Shown piece after piece: positions 30,190 to 40,700 of a DNA stretch of 64,000 nt; the first letter of the stretch is position 1; each line of letters starts with the position of its first letter. The notes below the pieces were generated by a model, which was not told the DNA's origin, ran no database searches, and worked only from the letters and a program-made list of their open reading frames with translations. The stretch comes from Mesostigma viride (Eukaryota > Streptophyta > Mesostigmatophyceae > Mesostigmatales > Mesostigmataceae). Made by a program: the position numbers and the translations under genes. The stretch spans positions 124,001 to 188,000 of the forward strand of contig RPFO01000138.1 of assembly GCA_009746045.1 (NCBI GenBank), in the 5' to 3' direction.

Positions 30190-30587
30190 CTCAGTGCATG
30201 AAAGCATTGATGGACGAGGCGACCCTGGTGGAGGAGCTGCTTGCACAGTTCAATAAGCGAGGCGTGCGATCCAAAAAACACGCAGGCCAGGATGCGGTCG
30301 CGAGTGAGCTTGTAAAAAAAGCCGGGGTGGCTGGCGTCAAAGTCGTACTCGTCCCAATTCGGCTCGGCAGGGCGACTGCGCTTGGGCTCAGGCGACGCTG
30401 CAGGCGAGGCAAGCCGGCCTGCATGGCGGGCTGGGCGACCACTAGGGCTTGGATAGTGGCGCCGGCGCGCCGCTGCCTTCTGCATGGGCCGGAGGGCGAT
30501 CGAAGCTGCGGCCGGAGCTGCAGACGTATTTTCAGGGCTTAGCGCAGCCGCCAGGCTGCGTTGCGTGGAGGAGCGTTTGCTCGCCAT
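30190..30587 (-). pseudogene. LINE ORF1 N-terminal part, cut by Copia-A
   Basis: The start at 30587 (MASKRSSTQRSLAAAL) and the ASPEPKRSRPAEP block match the copy at 1334. The reading frame runs into Copia-A at 30189. Small insertions containing TGCATG occur near 30420 and 30482. Confidence 0.7.
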
Positions 30588-30657
30588 ACATGCATAATAT
30601 ATTTCGTGCTTGCTTCGGGAAAATATATCAGCGTGTGCGTCTTAGAAAGACCAACAC

Positions 30658-30802
30658 TAGGAACTCGGGGGTCGTAAAAAAGTGGTCAAAGTGGTCAAAG
30701 TGGGTGGTAAAGGTGGTAAAAAGTGGTACAATGTTGTGTTTACCACTTTTACCACCCACTTTTACCACTTTTACCACTTTTTTACCACCCCCCGACTTCC
30801 TA
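30658..30802. mobile_element. Foldback MITE-like element
   Basis: Two imperfect inverted arms of about 60 bp, starting TAGGAACTCGGGGG and ending CCCCGACTTCCTA, are built of GTGGTAAA-type units around a short centre (ACAATGTTGTG). The transcript would fold into a long hairpin. It is absent from the homologous 5' UTR near 1400. No clear TSD is visible. Confidence 0.6.
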
Positions 30803-30898
30803 CTTTCTATAGTGAAGCCATTGTGATATTCACGGCCGAATTTGGTGACCAAACGTGAAAGTTATGAGCTAGCTCCGCGCCGTTAGCCATGCATGGTG

Positions 30899-31045
30899 GC
30901 TACCTCGTGGCTCGTGGCTCGTGCATGGCTCGTGCATGGCTCGTGGCTCGTGGCTCGTGGCTCGTGGCTCGTGGCTCGTGGCTCGTGGCTCGTGGCTCGT
31001 GGCTCGTGGCTCGTGGCTCGTGGCTCGTGGCTCGTGGCTCGTCAC
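30899..31045. repeat. GGCTCGT heptamer minisatellite
   Basis: About 18 units of GGCTCGT, with CATG-containing interruptions near 30920-30945. It joins the 5' end of a LINE to the C-terminal end of a gypsy-like gag, so the gag frame runs on into repeats reading SHEPRAT. Confidence 0.9.
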
Positions 31046-31054
31046 TGGCTCATG

Positions 31055-31745
31055 AGGAAATGCAGGGAGCGAAGAGGGTGCAGGAGCCTGATTATCATAG
31101 GGGAACCCTGAGGGTCCTGTCTGCACAGCATTCAGCCTACTAGGGGTAGCTGAGGGAATGCGTCCTGGAGTGGGACGAATAGGAGCACGCTGAGGGGTAC
31201 GAGGAGGGCGAGCATCGGGATGAGGGGGAGCACCAGAAAGGAACTTGGGGCACTCACGTTTAAGATGACCTACTTCCTTACAATGATTGCATGTAATGTG
31301 AGAGACATCCAGAGCCGAGAGGTCGGTAACACAAATATCTACTAATTCTTCTACATAGGAGTTCTCCTCCTCACTGGGGTAAGGCTATAATGTTATTAAT
31401 ACGGGAACGGGTAGGAAGAGGAGTGGTAAAGAAATCTGCTACTCTTAATAGATGCTGACAGTCGTACATGCTTGAGGGTTAGATCAGTGAAACGGTAGGC
31501 AGAGAACTGGTGTTTTACCTCACGTAATAAGGGTCTACTGAGGCCTTGAAGGAAACGAGCACGTACTTCTGCGCCCGACAAATCCCTAATACGTACCAAC
31601 TGTGCATCAAATTCTTTCATATACTCCCTAAACGATTTAGTACCTTGCTGCAGAGTACCAAAGGCTAATCTATCCTGCCAATCTGCATCAGGAGGAACTA
31701 GATGGCTCTCTAACCTCTTAAACAATTCTGCTACTGAGTTAGGGT
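31055..31745 (-). pseudogene. Gypsy-like Gag C-terminal part with zinc knuckle
   Basis: The reverse strand reads YPNSVAELFKRLESHL, then WQDRLAFGTLQQGTKSF and FDAQLVRIRDLSGAEVRARF, the Ty3/gypsy retrotransposon gag fold. After a frame break (about 31,390), HITCNHCKEVGHLKRECPKF forms a CX2CX4HX4C knuckle, followed by a Pro-rich tail. The N-terminal part appears to lie at 50730-51700, beyond Copia-C. No gypsy pol was found in the window. Confidence 0.7.
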
Positions 31746-31750
31746 AGGCA

Positions 31751-32214
31751 TGGGAGGCCCTTAGTTAACGCCAAGCGCATTGGCGTGTACCTGATTCGGC
31801 ATATCTCTGCGATTCCAGCGGCACCGGAACGAGTTCATTCCGACAAGTATCAAGAACGTTATGGCGTTCCGACTTCCCGGTCGCGCGCGAGCGCGAGCCG
31901 GCTGTTCGTCTAGGTCGGACGTGAATATTTGCCGACAACATATGGGGTCGACAGTAATTCCTGGGCTGACAGGAATTAGGTGCTGCACCTACGACGGTAT
32001 TGGATTAATACGTCGTACGCAGGAAATAGGAACCTTAACCTGTGGTCTATTGGTACCGCAGGCTTAGTCCTGGACTTCTAGGTGCAGATGCAATAGTCAC
32101 TGTGGACTGTGCTCTGTGGTCACTGTACCTGTATGGCAGGCCTACTGTATAGGAACTGGGCGCTGTACAGGTAATGAATACTGTACCGGGAGTGTTATTA
32201 CTGAGCAGGCCTCC
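31751..32214. other. Unassigned 460 bp between gypsy gag and Copia-C terminal repeat
   Basis: No gene. It holds short hairpins (CGCCAA/TTGGCG at about 31768; AATTCCTG/CAGGAATT near 31960-31980). It is not repeated at the right end of Copia-C, so it is either a separate insertion or a part of the 5' LTR lost on the other side. Confidence 0.3.
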
Positions 32215-32460
32215 TAGGCTGCTCAGGACTAGCAAGCACAGTGCACAAGTATATAAAGAATAGGCCAGTGCCAATTGGGTATCTCTTGCGAGCCCGCCTC
32301 ACGTGTGTTGCCTTGACTTGGCAAACTCGTGTACAAGCCTCAAATGTGTGAGCGCTGTAACATTATCCAATTTTAACAAAGCTCCGTTTCCAACCATATT
32401 CACACATTGCTGCATTGCAACCATATCCTACACATTGCGTTTATAAAAACATTAACTCAA
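32215..32460 (+). repeat. Copia-C left terminal repeat
   Basis: It matches 50484-50729 (TAGGCTGCTCAGGAC ... TTAACTCAA). A TATATAAAG box lies near 32249. It may be a complete short LTR or the 3' part of a longer one. Confidence 0.75.
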
Positions 32461-32550
32461 ATTACAAGCAGTCTCGACGGAACGGCCAGGAGGGTCGTTG
32501 CTGTTTGCTGCGTGCAGCGTTGACGACGCGAGAAGCTCGTCAGGTGTCGA

Positions 32551-33478
32551 ATGGTGCAGGAAGAACAACGGCAGCAGAATTTCCGGTTTCGGCAGTCTGC
32601 TGGTGGTTCAATTTCGCCTGAATTGCGTCGTGTGGTTCGAGATTTATCTTTATTGCTTGCAGATCGTCCACCTGTTAATCGCAACTTTAATTGTGCAATT
32701 CGTCGACGACCAGGTCGAGGATTGGGAGCGAATTCTGCAGCACGTCCGAACCATCGTCATTCCGGAGCACCGGAGCATCGACGACATCGAGCAAGAGCTG
32801 CACGGTTTGGTCGGTATCCAGACTGTGATTACAGCCTTAGCTGAGCGGGTGCGTGCGGAGTTGGCGGCCAGGCTAGGAGAGGCTGCGGAGACAGCTGGTG
32901 CAGTGCGACACGAGTTCGTGCAGGTGCCAGCAGCGGGTGCGGGTGTACAACGTACGTTCGCAGGCATAATCGGCGACGAGGGTGTTGCAGCGGGACCAGT
33001 TCGACGTGAGCGACGCGGGGCGGAGCGCTACAGGCGGCTGGCAGAGGTCGAGGCGGCTGCGGAAGCCATCACCGGAGGACAGCGTGCGGCACGAGTCGGC
33101 AGGATTCCGGAGCGAGCAAGGGTTCCTTTTCAGGAACTGCCCCAACCTCTTCGCGTTCGTGTGACGCGTTGGGAAGAGTTCGCCCCTCTTGGTTACGATA
33201 GTGACCTTGAGGTGGGAGCTGCGGGGGTCGCTGGTCTGGGCGACGAGGAGCTTGGCGACCGTGAGGTGCCAAGATACAATCCGCGGGGTGCTAACGACGG
33301 GTTGTCACCTGTCTATTACACTAACGGTGACGACTCTGTCATCGCGGGCCGACAGCGGGTCGACGACGGCGCAGCGGGTAGCAGGGTGCCAGAGCTGATC
33401 GTTGTGAGCGACAGCGACAGTGACAGCGACAAGGAGAACCAGGAAGCGCCTGCGGGTGACCGTGGTGGTCTTGACTGA
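32551..33478 (+). pseudogene. Copia-C ORF0, unknown protein with SIM-like C-terminus
   Basis: An extra reading frame between the terminal repeat and gag. A plausible start is MVQEEQRQQNF at 32551. The frame shifts near 32,700 and then stays open to TGA 33476-33478. The central part is predicted helical (DWERILQHVRTIVIPEH; ALAERVRAELAARL). The end reads ELIVVSDSDSDSDKENQ, a hydrophobic core followed by acidic/serine residues, the form of a SUMO-interacting motif. I do not recognise the family. It could be an upstream Gag-like or accessory protein. Copia-A and -B lack an equivalent. Confidence 0.5.
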
Positions 33479-33580
33479 GTGGTAACACTTGGCATTTTCC
33501 TTTCTTGTTCAGTAGCTTATATTGCTTTAATTGCTGCTTGGCCACTTGGCTGGCTGTAGCAGATCTGAACAGAGGCCATC

Positions 33581-34774
33581 ATGAGTGAGGGAGCTATTGA
33601 CCAACGAGGGCGCGGTATGGGCTTTGCGCGGCGCGGCGCTGGGATGGATGGACGCGATGGACGCGATGGACGCGATGGACGCGATGGACGCGGTGACGGC
33701 CAGGCGCTGGGAGACCAGGCTGCGCTGGCAGATGATCAGAGCCAAGGATCTCAGGGCGGTCAGAACGCGCCAGCTGCAGATCAAGCGGCACCTAGGCGGC
33801 CGACCGTGGCTGAGGGGTACGCGGTGCTATATTAAAGCCAGTTTCAGTCCATCAAGGACAATTGGCAGCCCCGGGACGCTGAGAGGATGTTAGAGGACAT
33901 GAACTTGTACACGGACATCTACACCGGTGACAAGCTTCGCATCCTGGCATCTAGTGCCTACATAAGGCAGTCGGCGAGGCGGCTGTTCAAGTTTGTCCGG
34001 GAGCGGCACACGGCGGGGGACACCTGGGCGGCGTTTATGACGCGACTCAGGTCGTTCCTGAGTGACAAGAGGACCATAGATGGGTCTCACCTGAAGCAAG
34101 AGTACCTGGACTACAAGCCCATCAAGGGGCAGCTAGTGGTCCACGCCTTTGAAGACTTCGTCAAGCTGAGGGAGGACGCCATGGCCAAAGGATTCTTCGT
34201 TGCAGATCGGATGGCCATGGGCGACTTTCTTAAGTCGCTGCAGCTGGATCCGGTCACGATGGATAATGTGACCATCCACATGCGACAGGTCCATGGCTGG
34301 GCAGCCATGACGGACCAGTTGTATGAGTGTTTCAGCGGCAAGTACGTAGGTGGTAAGCGCCCACGTCAAGGGGACGAGGAGGCAGCTGAACCTGCGGTTA
34401 AGTCCATGAGGGGATCGGGCCACGGGGGCCCAGCGTCCTCGAGAGGGCCTGAGACCTCTTCTAGGGGTCGAGGAAGGTCCAGGAGGGGGCGTGGCAGAAT
34501 GGCTGGACGGGGGACACCGCCGAAGTCGGGGCATCCACAGTCCCAGTTTGACTTCAAGAGGGTGGGTGGTCCTCCCAAGGCTGGGCCCAGCAGTGGGACC
34601 TCACGGGACATCAGTCAGGTGGAATGTTATTTCTGCCAAGGGAAGGGTCACTTCAGGAATGAGTGTCCCTCGTACCTGAGGCAGGAAGGTCAGAGCAAGC
34701 CAGCTCAGGGTGGCAGCAAGGAGAAGGCTGGTCCATCCCAGGATAAGGGCAAGGGCAAGGCTGCTGATCATTGA
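33581..34774 (+). pseudogene. Copia-C Gag with one in-frame stop
   Basis: The probable start is MSEGAIDQRGRG at 33581. A 9-bp repeat (GGACGCGAT, 33643-33692) gives GRD repeats. A single TAA at 33832-33834 interrupts the frame, which continues SQFQSIKDNWQPRD and on. After helical capsid-like sequence come an RG-rich basic segment (SRGRGRSRRGRGR) and one zinc knuckle CYFCQGKGHFRNEC. It ends TGA CTT GAG, in phase with pol. Gag function is inferred from the knuckle and position. Confidence 0.75.
33643..33692 (+). repeat. GGACGCGAT nonamer repeat in Copia-C gag
   Basis: About five tandem 9-mers, in frame, coding Gly-Arg-Asp. Confidence 0.85.
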
Positions 34775-36104
34775 CTTGAGCCTGCACACATCCCTGAACC
34801 CTGGAGGGTGCCCCCAGGGGTGTGTAATGTAGCTGCTAGTGACGGCAGTGAGGGGCAGCCCCATGCTCTAGTGACAGAGCCTATTGGACACGATGGGGCA
34901 AGCTTGGTTACCACAGAGAGTATGCCAGCTGTAGCTGCAGTGGTTACTCGCCAACGTGCCCGCCATGGCGGTGCTGAGCCTGAGGTAGGACCTGGTGCTG
35001 TGGACCCAGGTGGATCTCAGAAGCATTCTGACCGTGCAGGACTGGCACAGGATGGTCAGGATGAGGATAGGGCTGGAGACAGTCTGACAGGCACGACCCT
35101 GGTGCCTCCTGTACATAAGGGATCTGTACATACCTTGAGTGCTAATAATGACAATAAAAGATTTTCTCTCTTGTATGACATTGCCTCAAGGTTGCATACC
35201 ATGTTTGGCCATGCAGCTCAGTCTTTGCAAGTTGCTAGACGGCTGGGAGGAAGTGAGTTGTACTCCATCTGCCAACAGGTTGCTCAAGCTTGCAAGTGCA
35301 GGCTAGTTGCTAGAAAGCCCAAGCAGTCTCATGCCAGGTCTCCTATTTTGCAGCCAGGCCATGTGCAGGTAGATATTCAGAGAATCAGGGGTTTGAAGCT
35401 GCTGGTGGCAGTGGACAGATATACCAAGTACAAGACCCTAGAGATCCTGCCTGACATGGAGAAGCCTACATTAATTGCTGCTCTGAAGTTGACAAGGAGC
35501 AGGTACCCTGGGTTGGAGTTGTTGCAGTGTGACATTCAGTTTGAGTGCTGTGAGAACCTGCCAGAGTTTCCAGAGTTGCTGATTACACCCAGGGAGAGCC
35601 ACGGCCAGCAAGGGGTGGTGGAGAGAGCCATCCAAGAGATCAAGACTGTGCTGCTGGTGGAGAGGATTCCAAGGACGTCATCTGCCATTGTGACATCTGC
35701 ATGGCTACGTTCTGTGGAGGATAGGCTGAACCTCAGGACTCCCATGTTCTTTGGTGACATTGCCATCAATCCTCTTATGCTGCACACCAGGATGCTGCCA
35801 GCTGATGCTGAGCAGGCATGGAAGGAGAAGCTAGAGGCCAAGTTCCTCAAGCTGAGGCAGAAAGAAAAGGGCTGGAGTGTCCTAGAACCTAACGTTGGAC
35901 AACAGGTTGTTGTGTGGAAGGAGCCAAGCTTTCCAGGGAAACGTGGCAGCTGGCACATGATGGGGTGGTGACCCGAGTAGAAGCCGCTGGCCATAAGTGC
36001 TGGGTGGCCATTGATGGCTCCCAAGCAGTGCACCGTCTGTCCTGGTCAAAGATCCGTCCCCGGGGAGGTAATCAAGGAGACCTCTTCCAGGTGTCCGTTG
36101 GTGT
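34775..36104 (+). pseudogene. Copia-C integrase, interrupted by hAT-like element
   Basis: In phase with gag after its UGA. The first part is a low-complexity linker. The zinc site is HTMFGH with CKC in place of the usual CX2C. Catalytic regions are GHVQVDIQ, LLQCDIQFECCEN and HGQQGVVERAIQEIK (Asp, Asp, Glu present). The C-terminus has GQQVVVWKE and GKRGSW; after a frame change near 35,950, GVVTRVEA ... HRLSWSKIRPRG completes a GPY/F-like module. The frame runs to the hAT duplication at 36097-36104. The linker to protease resumes at 47060. Confidence 0.8.
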
Positions 36105-36206
36105 CAGAGTGAGATCGTACGTTATACGTGTTATACGGTCACGGTGGAGTATAATGTATAATACGGTATGATATGGTATAATACGATATTATACGTTATC
36201 GTACGG

Positions 36207-37048
36207 ACACACTCAGAATACTCTGATTTTACACATTTTAAGACACCCACAATCAATCCACATGTTTTTAACACTGTTTTGGACATAATCCAAGGTTGCC
36301 CTACCCTCGGCTATACTCTATACGGTGGACATTGTGGACACGATCGATGTATTGCATGTAATACTGAGAATGTAAACGTGCGCATGCATAATTGTGTGTA
36401 TGTGTGTATATATGTGGCTTTATATTGGTTATGTTTACTTGGGTGCCTTCACTTTGATGCAAGTAATTATATATTTTAATGTATATATATGTGGCTGTGC
36501 ATGCACGCAAATACTACAGTAGTATACAATTAATGCATGTAGTATGTTTGCATGGTGCGATGCTATGTGAATATACTGAGCTGCATGTGACTACAGGTGT
36601 GTGACTCGTGGTGTGCATTAATTAATTAATTAACTGAATTAATTAATTAATATTAATTAATCTCGTGTCCCCGTTGGGGGACCACGGAGGCTAAACAGGT
36701 GGGGATGTGATAAGTAACTCACATATTCTCACCTTCCATACAATAACCTTGTTTTCCAGCAGGCTGAAGAGCATGACAGGCGTCTATGAGCTCGCCAGCT
36801 CCTTGCAACGGTGATGCCGCTCCCAGGCAGCTAGGGTCCTTGACTACGCAATATAGAATGTCTACCGTGTGAAAACCTCCATACAGGAAGCGTAGCAGAG
36901 CCAGATAACTGCCCGATCAATTCTGGGTAGCTTTAGGAAGCGTGGCATACGCAGCGTAAGGAAAACCATTGAAAGCTGCGGAAAATCTGATAGCACAACT
37001 GCAACAAGTGGAGAACAAAATAGCAAGAAAAACCCAGAAACGGCGCAA
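36207..37048. other. Left interior of the hAT-like element with a LINE 3' remnant
   Basis: AT-rich and without a gene. At 36615-36690 lies a reverse-strand LINE terminus: TTAA-type tail and hairpin (stem TCCCC/GGGGA, bulged base, outer CGTG/CACG at 36664-36686). Confidence 0.55.
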
Positions 37049-37748
37049 TGTAACAACCAAATGTTACATCCAAAGTTTTCCTACTGGTGACCTTATTATG
37101 AGTTCTTGGGGACAATTATTTGGATAGTTAGGAGGCTTCGACGTATGATTGATATTGGGCCTGCTGAGATCTGTCGAATTATTGTTCTACCCTCATTGGT
37201 CGTGGCCTGATCCACGTGGGGTACTTTGTATGGTTTAGTTCAGCCAGTCATAGATTCTCTTTAAGACTGTCGTACCTGGTGGATCTGGTCCCAGGTCACG
37301 GAGATTCTGTAGTGCTGGCCTTGTGCTGTGTTGTGGATTCTGAGGACAGGATCTTACCTTGAGTGATCCTCACTTTTGATTGGTTCTTTCGGGTTAGGGT
37401 TGAGCCGACTCTGCGTGCACGATGACTTTTATACTGATTGTGGCGGCCGTGCATGTGTGCGTACGTGAGAGCTAAAGCTATGGTGTAATTCAAGGGTTTC
37501 CTTGTTTCATCAATCAAACAACCCTTGCCAAAAGTCAACTATAACTTCAACAGATAGTTGACTTGGATATAACTTGTCTGTTGTGTCTAACAAGGGTGGG
37601 GACTCATTCCCTTAACTGTTGAAGATCCATCTTCATTGCTTCTCTGGACGTGAAGTTATCTGTCGCGACTCCAACCCAGGTATAAAGATCTTTTCACGCT
37701 AATGTTGATACTGAGGCTGTTGCAAACACAACATTTTTAGTCGTTACA
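37049..37748 (+). repeat. LARD-like element 5' LTR
   Basis: It is the partner of 45556-46255. Its first bases (TGTAACAACCAAATGTTACA) form an imperfect TGTAAC/GTTACA inverted pair. Confidence 0.92.
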
Positions 37749-40700
37749 TTGGTATCGGAGGATTCTACCTAGGTGTTGGTTGTCTTGACAGTATTAGTTC
37801 ACGATTAACAATGGAATTCTTGCCAGACCCAGAGAGGGTACGTTATGCTGTGTATTCGGACAGTTCTTAAGAGTGTGACTCATCCTTATGTGACAGTCTT
37901 GCTCTGAGAACTGCCTTGAGCCCATAAGTCTCTAACGTTCCCCAGTCCGGCATGCGCGACCCATGGAGTGATGAGTAACCCGGAGACACAACCACCGTTA
38001 TCAAGTAAGAGAGTTGAAGATGCAACCACATCTTTAGCAGCTCAACGGACGACCGGTGATGAAAGGGTTTCATCATCTACTCCCAGACGTCAACTATTTG
38101 GATTCGTGCAATATTTCATAGACAAGCGTACTTACTTACGGGCTGTCGGCTGGCTGGCCGCATCGTGCTGAAGTCCGACCACCGCCCTGTCTGTCGTGGC
38201 TGCTGACGCCGCAGTCTCCTCCTAGCTCCAAACATCTTTATATATTAGCATTACGCAAGTGTTGCTACGTTTCGAGCAGGGCAATGCGGAGTGTTGGTCC
38301 AGTAGCTCAGCAGGTCCGGCTCCAGAATCCTGCTAGGAGCTGTTTTTTTTTCCTGCCGGCTCTGTTTTCCGCCAGGCTGACATGGCGCTACGGGTTATGG
38401 CTGAGCCGACGCACTGTTGCTGCCGACGGCACCTATCACCCGGCTTCCGGGTTGCGGCTGCACGCACGACCACCACCGCGACCGCCTGACTACGTCGCTG
38501 TCTCAGGTTGTTTTTTTTTCCCGGTGCTGCTTTTCTTTGACGACATTGTTACGGTGTGGCTCAGGTTACACCTCGTGTCTTTTGAGGGTGGCTCCGGATG
38601 AGCGGACAGTAGGGATTCATGGCTGCCTTTCTTTTTGCATGGGCAGCCTACCCTAGCTGTTTAAGGACTGTGGCACGTTCTTAATTCACGCGTCGCCAAA
38701 CATTTATTTCAGTTGTGAGGGAAACTCTTCCTTTTCTTGTTGAGCAACATGACAGTGGAGGCGTTCTAGGTGGAGCTTTGGTTCCTCCCACGTGGATGGT
38801 GGTTTGGTTTTGGTGGGGAGGAGAACAACGGCATCTGAGTTGTTCCCACTATCAACATGGTACTATGGAAAGGGCGAGCTCCCTAGGAGTTGTCCAGAGT
38901 GGTCCAGATTGGTGGCAGCTACGTCTGGTTACCCTGAGCAATTTTTTGCGGGGGAGTGGACATCCTGGCTGTCTGCAATGTAATTTCCAGACGGCATCAC
39001 ACATGCCAGGGCAGAACAACAGCAGGTACGGGGTTTCCACTATCATACTTGGTTGGACAGCTGTGTCTAGTTACCCTGAGAAAATTTCTGCGGGGGAGTG
39101 GATATCACAGGTCTGCCAAAGGGGTTGCCAGATGCTATCATGGAGGCACATGGCATGGTAGATGCCACCACATCAGGGGACATCGGGATACCTGCAGTGG
39201 GTTGTCCCCAAAAGGGTATCACATGAGTTGGATATCCCAGGTCTGCCAAAGGGTTGCCAGATGCTATCATGGAGGCATATTGTCTAATCACCAAGAAAAT
39301 GTCCTCATATGAGGACATTTTTAAGCATGGATACCATTTGTAATAACTCACACATTTCAACATATCCATGGGTACGGCATGGAACCATGTTCATTTATGA
39401 TATGTTCAAGAGTAGCAATGCTTAACATCCATGAAATATGCTCATGGTATGATGGTTTACGATTTATGAATGCAGGGGGGTCGCTACGCGAGTGACCAAC
39501 AAGCACTCAAGTCAACAATATGCCCAGAAAGAAGGCAGGGCCAGGTCATGGCTGGTCCTGAAAATGCACCCAAGGTGCCCACAACATGTCTACATTACAC
39601 CCTCGCTATCCTAGATCCTGCAGCCTGCCGGGGGGGGCACAAAATGTAACTGGCAGCCAGGGACCATGGTGCAGGCCAAATAGCAGGTGTAAAGCTAGCT
39701 CAAAGCTAGCTCAGTCCAAAGAATGAAATAAGAAGCAAATACTTGCCAAGGTTAGGTCCGTGATCGTTATTGGAGGCTTGGATGCCACCACAGTGCTCGA
39801 CAATGATGCTGAAGCCTTCAATCATATATGAAGCAGATACTGCAAAGAGGCACAAATAGCAATACAAGCACAATGTAAGCATGACAAGCTCAAGTTTCCA
39901 AGCCAGTCTAGCTCACTTGGACATGAGGTTAAGCGTTAGAAACATATGGGCAACATCCCAGCAAACCTTGAAAAAGTTTTCAGCAACAAGGCAGTATATG
40001 TGTTAAATCAAACTACCACATTGCAACTAAGCACAGTGACTTCTACTTGCTGCTGTTTTGACGACGCAAGGCCGTTTACCTTTTCAGTGACACCACGGGA
40101 AAAGAAAGCATTACCCAGCAAACTTCCTTTAAGTTCCCCGGACATAGGCGTAATCACAACCACGACGTTGGGCATTGAAAAGAACCGGAATCATTAAGTC
40201 TGCGGGGGTTATAAGCTACGATACTCTTGACACGCTTATTTAGAACGATGCGGTTGCGGATGACATCCGGAACCTTGTTCTTGACGTGCGCCCAGGCCGC
40301 CAGCTGCGCGGGACAGCTCAAGAAATATATATTAAAGGACGGTGACGCCCGGGAAGCACCCAGCCTTGCGGCAAAAGTAAAATATGGCTCGCGCTCGCCG
40401 TGGTTTTCGCCAGACGTGACTGCGATATCACGACGAAAAAATGGAGACTCTTTGACCCATCTAACTGCCCAGGTCCCTCTGTTGCCCGGGTCGCCCATTA
40501 ACCCAGAAGCGTACCATAACCCATACTCGCGATATCCGCAGCTACTGGGCGGAAAAAGAAATTGTAAAACCGAACTGCATACTGACCTATCATGCCATCT
40601 ACGTAGCTTCCAGATTTTCTTCAACGGTGCCAAAATCCGTTCATGAACAATATTTTCGACATATACAAAGCACCTGCACGTCAAAAGCAGCATCTTCGAA

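Larger units (their letters stand above)
30588..31050 (-). promoter_or_regulatory. LINE 5' UTR carrying a foldback insertion and heptamer array
   Basis: Homologous to 1335-1500. Compared with that copy it carries an AGCT duplication (GAGCTAGCTCC near 30868), a CATG duplication near 30889, a 145-bp foldback element (30658-30802) and a long GGCTCGT array at the outer end. Confidence 0.5.

Noticed and set aside
36168-36520. Short forward and reverse frames near 36.2-36.5 kb
   Set aside because: They are AT-rich interior of a TIR element with no domain and no composition bias of coding sequence.
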